The position numbers and the translations under genes are program-made. The notes beneath the pieces are model-generated. The model was given only the letters and a program-made list of their open reading frames with translations. It made no database searches and was not told where the DNA came from. From NCBI GenBank assembly GCA_001839685.1, contig MLAK01001089.1, positions 1 to 33,753 on the forward strand: DNA of 33,753 nucleotides, written 5' to 3'. Shown here piece after piece: positions 7,717 to 15,490 of this stretch. Source of the DNA: Tritrichomonas foetus. Its lineage: Eukaryota > Parabasalia > Tritrichomonadida > Tritrichomonadidae. Numbering within the stretch: the stretch's first letter is position 1; every line of letters starts with the position of its first letter.

Positions 7717-10266
7717 ATGACAGAAGCACCTACGACTGAAGGAGTCTACACACTAGAAGATTTAAAAGAAGCTTGGTCACATGGCAAAAGATACAAATTT
7801 GCATACTTTTGGGAATCTGATTGTATTGTTGATGAACCAACAGTTCAATGCTTTTCACAATGGTATCCAAGTACTTTTACTATTGATGGAATTGTTTATT
7901 CATCTGCTTTACAATTTATGATGGCATCCAAAGGAAGATTATTTCCAAACAACAATAAAATCATTAAAAAAATCATGACAACAAAGAAGCCAAATAAGAT
8001 GAAAACACTAGGAAGAGAAATTAAAAACTTTAACCAAGAAACTTGGGATAAAGAATGTAGAAACATAGTTTTCAAAGCAAATTTGGCCAAATTTTCTCAA
8101 AATGAAAAAATGAAAAAAGTTTTGATGAGTTTTGATAAAAACACAATTTTTGTTGAAGCCAATCCGCATGACACAATTTGGGGAATTCACCTCAAAGAAA
8201 ATGATCCAAAAGCAAGAGACCCTTTCCAATGGTGTGGCCAAAATTACCTTGGATTTCAACTCACAAAAGTCAGAGATTCATTCATTCAAGAAGCCACCAA
8301 TATTCACCAAAATCTGCAAGAGAATAGTGCACATCTTAGTAATACTAGTGATAAGAATAAACACATGTCGAACATGATTAGCTTTGCTTATCATGATGTT
8401 TTGGATTATGATCAATCGAAATTTTCTCAAATAGAATCACTTGATTTTCTTTCAACAAAAATCAGCGAAGTACTATTAAATAATTTACCAAATCTCAAGC
8501 GAATTAGAGTTTCAAAATGTGATCAAGTGACTTCGATTAAATTAACAAATATGCCCAAATTAGAAGTTGTCGATATTTTAGATAACGAAATATTAAGTTT
8601 TGCAGATTTTAGAAACTGTCCTAATTTGGTTTGTGTTGATGCTGGCTTTTGCTATGATTTAAAGCAATTACTAGGAATTGAAAACGTGAAATATTTAAAT
8701 ATTACTGATTGTGAAAATTTAACCCCTCTTCCAATCATGCCAAATCTTCTTTACATCAATTTAAATCACACACATCAAAATCCATGCTATATTTTGAATA
8801 CATCATTACAACTTGAATTCATTTCTTCATACTTGATCAATTCTCAACATTACAAGCTTTCTAAACTTTCCAGTCATCCTTCTCTAAGAACATTCATTAT
8901 TGGGAATTCTACATTAGAAGCAGATAGTTTTCTTCCACATTCACAATTAGAAGCGATTTATATACACAGAGATGTTGAAATTACTGGCAATCAACAAATA
9001 TTAGTTGGTTCAGGAATTATAGTTGCAAATTCTCAAACTACATTTGTTTGGGAAACACTATCACAAAAACTTAAATACCAAGAAATTCAACTCCTATTAT
9101 ATGGTCCATGGGGTGTTCCTGATGTTGATTCAATCCCTTCACAACCTGTTCGTGCAATCATACGACCACCATCTAATACCAATATAGAAGGTGCATCAAA
9201 TGCAATTGCTGGTGCAATTTTAGCATCTGCAGTTCTTGACATGATTGGGGTTGGTGTAGAATTCCTTGATGAATCTCAATCAAAAATCCTATTAAGAGGA
9301 GATGCAGATATGACATGGTCACATCCATATATTAATCGTCATAATGTTAGATTTCTTCGAGGTACACCAACAGATGATACATCGCAGAATATTTTAATCA
9401 TGCGATCATTAGTTTATTCAAATACACCACATTCTGAATCACCATCAACTTCAGAAACTCATTCGAAGTTAGATATAAATGGGGTCAAAATAGATATGAT
9501 TGATTTTGGAAAGAGATTAATTGAATGGGTTGATCAAGGCCATGCTGAACATAAGCATCCTGGCGGTCTTGGATGTGGTGCAACAACATATCATGTACTG
9601 AATCATCCTTTGTTTATGTCGGATCCTATTCAAGCAGCATATAAAACATGGGATAAAGGAGGCAGAAAATCAGCACCAAATGGAGCAGCAATGAGATCAG
9701 CATCATCAGGATGTTTTGCGTTTTGGGATGAAAACATTGTGATCAATATTGCTAAAAGTTATGCAAAAGCAACACATGCAGATCCAAGATGTGTTTATTC
9801 ATCTGTAGCAATAGCACTTTTAGTTTCAAGATTTATTCAATATCATGCAGGATTACGTTCAACAATGCCAGATATTGACGAAGCTCTGGAAAAGGCAATG
9901 ATTGTAGTCGATGGTGCTCAAAATTATACTCAAGACATTCAATATTACAACAATTGTCGAACACTTCAAGATTTGAATCTTGCAGGTGAAGGAATTGGTT
10001 ACACATTAAAAGCTCTCGGATCAGGAATTTGGGCGTTGAGATACTGTAACTCTATCAATGAAGGAATCACAAAAATTATTAGAGAAGGAGGTGATTCTGA
10101 TACCAATGGAGCTGTTGTTGGTGCACTTTTGGGTGCAAAATATGGATATACTGGAATTCCAGAGGAATACATCAAATTGATGTTTACTGGACAATGGATG
10201 TGGAATGAAATGGAACCATTCATGGGTTTGATGGGAATAAAACCACCTCAGTCTCCATATATGTAA
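7717..10266 (+). CDS. NADAR - LRR-like - ADP-ribosylglycohydrolase fusion protein
   Basis: An 849-residue three-part protein. Residues about 25-190 form a NADAR (YbiA/DUF1768) domain: CFSQWYPSTF, the DGIVYSSALQFMMASKGRLF helix, KTLGREIKNF, AKFSQN, VEANPHDTIWG (E147, D152, W155) and GQNYLGFQLTKVRD. NADAR proteins cleave N-glycosidic bonds, including ADP-ribose on guanine and riboflavin intermediates. Residues about 235-365 are leucine-rich, repeat-like strands (LPNLKRIRVSKCDQV, MPKLEVVDILDNE, CPNLVCVDAG). Residues about 482-849 are an ARH/DraG-type hydrolase with both metal-binding motifs intact, TDDTS (552-556) and GGDSDTN (791-797), plus the PNGAAMRSASSG segment. ARH enzymes remove ADP-ribose from Arg or Ser or split related esters. 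The frame is continuous, with a single ATG after an Inr-like site. The domain calls are strong; the joint function is inferred to be ADP-ribose removal. The stop is TAA in TAAAAAC. Confidence 0.92.
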   Translation: MTEAPTTEGVYTLEDLKEAWSHGKRYKFAYFWESDCIVDEPTVQCFSQWYPSTFTIDGIVYSSALQFMMASKGRLFPNNNKIIKKIMTTKKPNKMKTLGREIKNFNQETWDKECRNIVFKANLAKFSQNEKMKKVLMSFDKNTIFVEANPHDTIWGIHLKENDPKARDPFQWCGQNYLGFQLTKVRDSFIQEATNIHQNLQENSAHLSNTSDKNKHMSNMISFAYHDVLDYDQSKFSQIESLDFLSTKISEVLLNNLPNLKRIRVSKCDQVTSIKLTNMPKLEVVDILDNEILSFADFRNCPNLVCVDAGFCYDLKQLLGIENVKYLNITDCENLTPLPIMPNLLYINLNHTHQNPCYILNTSLQLEFISSYLINSQHYKLSKLSSHPSLRTFIIGNSTLEADSFLPHSQLEAIYIHRDVEITGNQQILVGSGIIVANSQTTFVWETLSQKLKYQEIQLLLYGPWGVPDVDSIPSQPVRAIIRPPSNTNIEGASNAIAGAILASAVLDMIGVGVEFLDESQSKILLRGDADMTWSHPYINRHNVRFLRGTPTDDTSQNILIMRSLVYSNTPHSESPSTSETHSKLDINGVKIDMIDFGKRLIEWVDQGHAEHKHPGGLGCGATTYHVLNHPLFMSDPIQAAYKTWDKGGRKSAPNGAAMRSASSGCFAFWDENIVINIAKSYAKATHADPRCVYSSVAIALLVSRFIQYHAGLRSTMPDIDEALEKAMIVVDGAQNYTQDIQYYNNCRTLQDLNLAGEGIGYTLKALGSGIWALRYCNSINEGITKIIREGGDSDTNGAVVGALLGAKYGYTGIPEEYIKLMFTGQWMWNEMEPFMGLMGIKPPQSPYM

Positions 10267-10830
10267 AAACATCACGAAGGATTTAAGAGACATAGCTTTG
10301 CTTATTTAAAGCTTCTAAGTAGGTTCATAATGCATGCAGTCTAAAGTTGTTTACTTATACGTACCACATTAACAGTTGGTCATAAAATTTTGAAACCTTA
10401 GTTGTAACATATATGTATATTTAGAAATATATGGTGACCGATGTGAACAAATAATTCAAGATGAAGGGGGTTACATATGATAAATTGAATTTATTAAATA
10501 GGAGCTCTATGTTTATTTCCACTTTTTAATATCACAATAATAATAAAATTGATTTGGACACCCTATACAAAACTTCATTCTTTCTTCATCACATTATTAA
10601 TTTTTATTTTTTTCATTCTTCTCTCTGAATCCTCTAATGTTATTATTTTTCAATTTTATCTTGATTTGGTTTGTGACATTCTCCAATTTTCACACATAAC
10701 AAATTTAATAAAGGCAAATTACTTATTTTCTATTCTTTTTAGCTTTCTTTATTCTTTATACGACCAAGTTTTGCTTTTTTTAATTAAATGCCTTAAGAAT
10801 ATTATCTTATTCAGAATCGACAAGAAGAAA
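10267..10830. other. Intergenic region without a supported gene
   Basis: AT-rich DNA after the NADAR-ARH gene. The only sizeable plus-strand frame (10549-10899) needs a TTG start and is mostly F, I, L and S up to about 10830, so it reads as non-coding AT-rich DNA. Confidence 0.5.
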
Positions 10831-11229
10831 ATGCCACTAAAAAGCGAACCAATATTAGGTGAAAAATATTTTGAACTGTTTGATTCCATACGATCATGAT
10901 TTCCATTGTGTCAGAGCCATTTGGTCGTCATGCAGATGCATTCTTGTTCCAAAAAATGGAAATTACGATATACACAAATATTTATAATTTTCATTAAATA
11001 ATACTTTCCATCTTTTGGAGCCAATTTACTTTATTATAAGTATTTTATATATATAAAGGTATACCTCTGCAAAGCAACCAACCGTGATGAAGTTTGGTCA
11101 ACAACAAAGGCGAATTTGAATTTACTTGGTGGTAATGCAGACGCTGAAAAAATGATCTGCGCTAAAATCGATAAAAATAATAAAATCGTTTATTTTATTA
11201 ATTATTTAACAAATAGAGCAGCATGGTAA
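10831..11229 (+). pseudogene. Possible decayed coding relic, unidentified
   Basis: Three plus-strand stretches look like coding sequence but are interrupted. An ATG at 10831 opens a 22-codon frame ending TGA at 10897. An overlapping frame from 10896 reads a coding-like stretch including SEPFGRHADAFLFQKMEI and stops after 33 codons. From about 11059 another frame reads KATNRDEVWSTTKANLNLL and NADAEKMICAKID, then ends at TAA 11227-11229, overlapping the 3' end of the SNARE gene by 24 bases. Base composition is less AT-rich here than in surrounding spacers. I do not recognise the family. Chance or a spliced gene are alternatives. Confidence 0.3.
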
Positions 11230-11910
11230 GCCCGGTGTTTTAATGAGGCTTCCAGCTTTTTGATCTTCTTCGGCTTCTTCGAGATCTTTATTGCCAGCAA
11301 TCATTTCTTCTTTTGCTTCTTCGATTGTGTCGTTGATCTTAACAACAACGTCATGTTGTTCAGTTAATTTATCATCAACTTCGTGAGTCGTTTCATTCAA
11401 TACAGTTGCTTGTTCCATAATTTCTTGCATTTCTTTAGCTGTGTGCTCGTTGTCAGCCGCCATTTGCTCCTCCTGCATTTGTTCGAGAGACTTCTTCCTC
11501 TGTTCTGCTTCTTGGGCTTGCTGCTCAGCAATTTCCTTATTTATTTCTTCTTCTCGGATTTTACAGCGATTGTTGATAACAGATAAGGAGCGAGTTAAAG
11601 AGTCCAAAATTCTTTTTGTTTGTTCAATCAAAGTGTCGATTTGTGGCTGGAGCGAATTTGGTGGCTCTTCCTTCTTTAAATTATTGTAAGCTTCTTGATA
11701 CATGGCAAATTTCTTACGGCTGTCTTCGTTCGTTTTTTGGACACGTGTGTTCTTTTTGACATCATTTAAATCGCGAATTACATCCAATTCTTCGGAAACC
11801 TCCTTTGTTTTGTCTACTTGCTTTTTCAAAGCAGTGAAATTGTTTAAGAGTGATTGGAAAGTGAAAACAATTTTCTTGGGCTTATTTGGATCATAGTTTT
11901 GAAGACTCAT
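11206..11910 (-). CDS. Syntaxin-like Q-SNARE with C-terminal CaaX-type tail
   Basis: A 234-residue protein. The N-terminal two thirds are helical and charged, compatible with a syntaxin Habc-like bundle, followed by a Q/E/K-rich coil. Residues about 160-222 match a SNARE motif in the t-SNARE/syntaxin style: hydrophobic heptads with a central EQ (zero-layer Gln about residue 185), then VVVKINDTIEEAKEEM and a final EDQKAG. No transmembrane helix follows. Instead the protein ends LPCCSIC (Cys 230, 231 and 234), which reads as a CaaX-type prenylation box with a neighbouring palmitoylatable cysteine, as in the R-SNARE Ykt6. SNAREs drive membrane fusion; this one would be lipid-anchored. I chose the ATG at 11910 because the open frame continues upstream only to a GTG inside a foldback repeat. 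Inr-like motifs sit just upstream. Confidence 0.78.
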   Translation of the reverse strand: MSLQNYDPNKPKKIVFTFQSLLNNFTALKKQVDKTKEVSEELDVIRDLNDVKKNTRVQKTNEDSRKKFAMYQEAYNNLKKEEPPNSLQPQIDTLIEQTKRILDSLTRSLSVINNRCKIREEEINKEIAEQQAQEAEQRKKSLEQMQEEQMAADNEHTAKEMQEIMEQATVLNETTHEVDDKLTEQHDVVVKINDTIEEAKEEMIAGNKDLEEAEEDQKAGSLIKTPGLPCCSIC

Positions 11911-11918
11911 TTTTAGTG

Positions 11919-11931
11919 ATAAATGAAATGA
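11919..11931 (-). promoter_or_regulatory. Overlapping Inr-like elements for the SNARE gene
   Basis: On the minus strand TCATTTCATTTAT holds two overlapping TCA-T-T-T motifs, 8-20 bases before the ATG at 11910. This supports that start over the upstream GTG. Confidence 0.35.
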
Positions 11932-12053
11932 ACTTTTTCTGTTAGATGATCGTGTTTTTGAAAAGGAAAAAGTGAAATTATCATGGAGGTTGTTATAACC
12001 GCCCAAACAAAGTTCGTTTAAAATCATTCTTATACGAAAACTGGCAGGATTTT

Positions 12054-12330
12054 TTTTCCTATGAGTTTTGTTTTTTGACACTAAAAATGGGTAAATGTGA
12101 TGTGACTTTGCGGGCCCCTTCGACTCATTCGGCCATTGGAAGAGGTGCTGCCACGTGACCACAGCTTCGGATCGCTTCGCTCCCTCCGCTGTGTTCACGT
12201 GGCGCACCTCCTCCATGTCGAAGTGACCCAAAGAACCAGCAAAGTTCACATCACATTTACCCATTAGGTTTTTTCCACTTTTGACCTTTATTTGACCTTT
12301 CACTTCACATTTACAAAACTCATAGGAAAA
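12054..12330. mobile_element. 277-bp foldback/MITE-like inverted repeat
   Basis: Terminal arms are perfect over 18 bases: TTTTCCTATGAGTTTTGT at the left end and its reverse complement at the right end (12313-12330). Internal pairs match as well: ATGGGTAAATGTGATGTGA (from about 12087) with the complement of TCACATCACATTTACCCAT (about 12246-12264). AGGTG-CACGTGA-CACAGC (about 12143-12164) also pairs with the right-arm segment GCTGTGTTCACGTGGCGCACC. The centre is GC-rich (about 12165-12188), unlike anything nearby. The element has no transposase, so if mobile it is non-autonomous. It lies 144 bases upstream of the SNARE ATG, and its left arm creates the spurious in-frame extension of that gene. 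No convincing target-site duplication was seen. Confidence 0.7.
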
Positions 12331-13196
12331 TAAATCTCTGCCCGAAAACTAACCGAGAAGCCCTCAACGCTGATCTTTTTCAAAATAACTCAGAACGAAC
12401 CAAGTATTTATATATTTCCTTACCGATCCGATCCAAATTTTAAAACTGATAATTAAATTTCCATATTTCCTCCAATCAATATATCTTTAATTTCGCTTCT
12501 ATTAAGTTATAGAATTTCAGACATTATTAATGATTGTTTGATGCCAAAACAGTTGGCCCAGTACTCATTAAGTTATTATTCGTTGACAATTTCATTCTTT
12601 GGAATAATTGTAATAACCAGTTAAATCAAGTGAAAGCTATGAAATAATCACATAACAGATCCTTTCAAATTAATATATATATCAGAAAATTCAACATTTT
12701 TAAATAATCGAATATTATATCATATAATAAAAATATTGTTTATTTCTTTATGCAATAGTTCTGTTTTTTCTTCTCGCTTTGTCCTTTTTCTTTATACCTT
12801 CCCTTCTTCTTTGAGTTTTTCTTCCTTTATTTTTTATATCTTCCTTGAATGTGTAAAGCATGCAGCAATAGAATAAATTTGAAAGACTACCCCCTCAACA
12901 AAAGCATTAAAGTGACAACTATCGGTTAGTGAAATGTCACCAAATTTCTCCTTCTAACAAATTCTTCTTCAAAAGGTGAAGTTATTTAATGAGTTCTTTT
13001 CGCATCAAGCTAATAACAACAGATTATAATGATACAATCATGAATTCTGGATTTTCAATTTTTTTTCCTAAGAAAGTAACAAAACAAAATGCTACAAAAA
13101 CAAAATGACATAAAACATGAGAATTTTACTAATAACATTAACTGAAGGGAATTAATTAATACTCTATAGTCAACAAGAAATTTATTGTGTTGGAAA
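12331..13196. other. Intergenic region, AT-rich, no gene seen
   Basis: About 870 bases between the foldback element and the pseudokinase 3' end. It contains T/C-rich stretches (about 12740-12840) and A/T runs. No frame of useful length or recognisable RNA gene is visible. Confidence 0.5.
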
Positions 13197-14423
13197 TTAA
13201 AAATCAATAGACAAATATGCTTGGTCAGCAGTTGGAATATATTCTGGAATAAATGACTTCTCTTGAATTGACTCCCAGTTTATTGAAGAAAAAAATTGAT
13301 GGTATTTAATTTCATCAATTCCCTTTGGTCCAGATCCTATTCTTTGGTTTGGTACCTTGTTCATCAATTGCTGGATTAAATCTTTAGCTTGGTCAGAAAC
13401 ATGACGCGGAAATTTTGGGTTTTCCTTCATGATCAAATCCTGAAGTCTTTCTTCATTATCATCCCAAAATGGCGGCAATCCACAAACCATTTCGAATAGA
13501 AGAACACCAAATATGTACCAGTCTGTTAAAGGTGATCCAGTTGGTGCATTAATTAGGAACTCCGGTGGTGAATAAATAGTAAATTTCTGTGCAAGATATT
13601 GCTTGGAAACAATCAATCCAGGAACAGTAAGCTTAATGTGACCATCTGATGAAAGTAATATTCCTCTTGGATCGAGATCTGAATAGTTTAATCCATTTTC
13701 ATGTAAGAAATCCAAGCCAAGTAGAATTTCAGCAGCATACAAACGTGCGCGATTTTCAGAAAACCGGCCGACTTTCCAGAGGTGGCCAAACAAAAATCCA
13801 CGTGGAACATATTCTTCTATGAAAACAATAGTATCATTAGTTTCAAAAATGTGCTTCAAGTTAGCAACAAAAAAACTTGACCGTGTGCTGAGTGATTGGT
13901 ATGTTCGAATTTTTTCTTCGATTCTTGACTGATCTGATATTTGACTTTTTTGAAAGGTCTTTCGAATATATTTCGTTTTGTGAATATCTGAAGACAAACT
14001 GACCAATTCAATATAACTATCTTTGATTTTGCTAGGTGCGAATTGATTTTCAACAACATCGAAATCTGTTGGAAGGACTTTCACAGCAGCCATCAAAACC
14101 TCTGAACATGATTTCTGAATCGATTCCACCCACTCATCTGCTTCTTCGTTGGTTGTTGCGATAATTTCGAAAATTCTGCTTTTTTCTGGATCGAAGATAT
14201 GAAATGCTGGCGATTTTCTGATGTTTGACGTCCTTTGAACACGTTGTGGGCTTTCAATAAGTATCGAGTCAATTGGATTTTCTGGATCGTTAAGAAAATC
14301 TTTTTCTTTTTTGTAATAGCGAAGCTCGTTTCCATATAAAACAAAATACCGAGTCTTTTTCGTTTTAATCCTTCCACCTAACTTGTTTAGCCAGCCTTTT
14401 TTGGTTGGTGTGCATTTTATCAT
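13197..14423 (-). CDS. PH-domain AGC-type pseudokinase (Akt-like architecture)
   Basis: A 408-residue protein. Residues about 5-100 are a PH domain: KKGWLNKLGGRIKTKKTRYF, LRYYKKEKDF, then the closing tryptophan helix EEADEWVESIQ. Residues about 130-385 have an AGC kinase fold, the Akt arrangement. The VAIK-type lysine seems kept (YIRKTFQKSQI aligns with the AGC YAMKTLRKSQI pattern). However, the glycine loop is gone, the HRDLKPEN motif reads YSDLDPRG and DFG reads VPG, so the catalytic-loop Asn and the magnesium-binding Asp are missing. PPEF, DWYIFGVLLFEMVCGLPPF and RIGSG are preserved. It should bind phosphoinositides or partners but not phosphorylate normally. The ATG at 14423 gives the PH domain directly; the longer frame to 14540 begins with GTG inside the divergent gene and is rejected. 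Only 44 bases separate it from that gene. Confidence 0.82.
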   Translation of the reverse strand: MIKCTPTKKGWLNKLGGRIKTKKTRYFVLYGNELRYYKKEKDFLNDPENPIDSILIESPQRVQRTSNIRKSPAFHIFDPEKSRIFEIIATTNEEADEWVESIQKSCSEVLMAAVKVLPTDFDVVENQFAPSKIKDSYIELVSLSSDIHKTKYIRKTFQKSQISDQSRIEEKIRTYQSLSTRSSFFVANLKHIFETNDTIVFIEEYVPRGFLFGHLWKVGRFSENRARLYAAEILLGLDFLHENGLNYSDLDPRGILLSSDGHIKLTVPGLIVSKQYLAQKFTIYSPPEFLINAPTGSPLTDWYIFGVLLFEMVCGLPPFWDDNEERLQDLIMKENPKFPRHVSDQAKDLIQQLMNKVPNQRIGSGPKGIDEIKYHQFFSSINWESIQEKSFIPEYIPTADQAYLSIDF

Positions 14424-14467
14424 TTTTATTTGTTGACAACTTTTTGAAATAAAATCCACTTTTTCTA

Positions 14468-14830
14468 ATGACGGAAGATGAAAGCGTGAGAAATGATGAA
14501 CCTGTTTTTGGTCAAACTCAGTCACAAGCAGAAATTCCACCTAAACCAGAAGCTCCAGCTCCTTCACTCGATGACTTAAAACGACAAATTGCGGTATTAA
14601 CGGTAAGATTAGATGACGCCAATACTCATGCAATGGTACGAGAAGAGAATCTCAGAAAAAGTATAACCGATTTAACTGCACAGAATACGTATCTCCGGAC
14701 GCATCTTAAGTCGCTCGACCAATTTATCAAGAAGCTGTCTTTGGTCCATTCTCAACTTACAGCTGCCTCAAACTATAAACTTGCAAAAGCAGATGTAGAT
14801 GAAATGATTCGCCTTGTCACATCTTTATAA
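14468..14830 (+). CDS. Small coiled-coil protein, unknown
   Basis: A 120-residue acidic protein. Residues 1 to about 35 are polar and Pro-rich (PPKPEAPAPS), likely disordered. Residues about 36-100 form a coiled coil (LDDLKRQIAVLTVRLDDAN and ENLRKSITDLTAQNTYLRTHL), followed by a short helix ending VTSL. No family is recognised; it resembles a small subunit or adaptor of a coiled-coil complex. It is divergent from the PH pseudokinase across 44 bases, and codon use is like neighbouring real genes. The start is the first ATG of the frame. Confidence 0.75.
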   Translation: MTEDESVRNDEPVFGQTQSQAEIPPKPEAPAPSLDDLKRQIAVLTVRLDDANTHAMVREENLRKSITDLTAQNTYLRTHLKSLDQFIKKLSLVHSQLTAASNYKLAKADVDEMIRLVTSL

Positions 14831-15001
14831 TTTTGTTTGTATTTTTAGATTATGATTTAAGTAAAAATCGAAAAACTATTTCACCTTTAAATAACCTTAT
14901 TTTGTCAAATTGTATTCAAATATAATAACGATATATTTTTCACCTAAACTAATTAACCTTCGTCAAAAAACTATTTTTTTTTCTTGTTTTCGTAGAATAG
15001 A

Positions 15002-15274
15002 ATGAGCGGAGTTCGAGAGCATCGTCACATGCATTATATGGGAAGAACAACAGCCGGTGTTGCAGCTAAGCCAGGACGCAGACAAAGAGAAAGAACGCCT
15101 GTTCACAGAGAAGAATTTCAACCCAGAGGAAAGGCGCCAGAAGCCGAAGATCCGAAAATTGTCGAACTTATACAATTAACAAATGAACTAGAAACAGCTC
15201 TCAGGGAAAGATATCCAGATCCTGAAGATCAGAAATATTTGGGAATCTATCAAGAAGAATCAAGACGGAAATAA
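15002..15274 (+). CDS. Small basic protein, unknown
   Basis: A 90-residue protein rich in Arg and Glu. The first half is basic and Pro/Gly-containing (AAKPGRRQRERTPVHREEF), likely disordered. The second half has a predicted amphipathic helix (DPKIVELIQLTNELETALRE) and ends YQEESRRK. No family is recognised. It is supported by a clean ATG, balanced composition in an AT-rich setting and a TAA immediately extended to TAAATG. It sits between two other small or disordered genes, with no shared motif to suggest a joint role. Confidence 0.7.
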   Translation: MSGVREHRHMHYMGRTTAGVAAKPGRRQRERTPVHREEFQPRGKAPEAEDPKIVELIQLTNELETALRERYPDPEDQKYLGIYQEESRRK

Positions 15275-15361
15275 ATGTAAAGCACATTAGATATACTCGT
15301 TTCGCACAAAAAATATTAAATATTGTTGTTTCTATTTTCTTTTTTTCTTATCTTTTCTTTT

Positions 15362-15417
15362 CAATGATGTAATCTTTTGACAATGATGTAATCTTTTAAC
15401 AATGATGTAATCTACAA
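15362..15417. repeat. 19-bp tandem repeat, three copies
   Basis: CAATGATGTAATCTTTTGA occurs at 15362-15380, with one substitution at 15381-15399, and as a third copy that diverges after AATCT from 15400. It lies in the convergent 3' region between the small basic protein and the C2orf81-like gene. Confidence 0.85.
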
Positions 15418-15490
15418 TTCCAAAATCATACCAAAATTAGTATTATATACTTTTACAAAAAAATTATAGAAAAAAATATACAATGATATA

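Noticed and set aside
10549..10899. 116-codon plus-strand frame
   Set aside because: It begins with TTG, is dominated by F, I, L and S for most of its length, and has no motif. Only its last 22 codons (from the ATG at 10831) look coding, and they are described as part of a possible relic.
11911..12303. N-terminal extension of the SNARE frame
   Set aside because: It starts with GTG, runs through both arms of the foldback repeat and lacks family similarity. The ATG at 11910 has Inr-like motifs just upstream.
14424..14540. N-terminal extension of the PH pseudokinase
   Set aside because: The start codon would be GTG and the extension would overlap the divergent gene's coding region.
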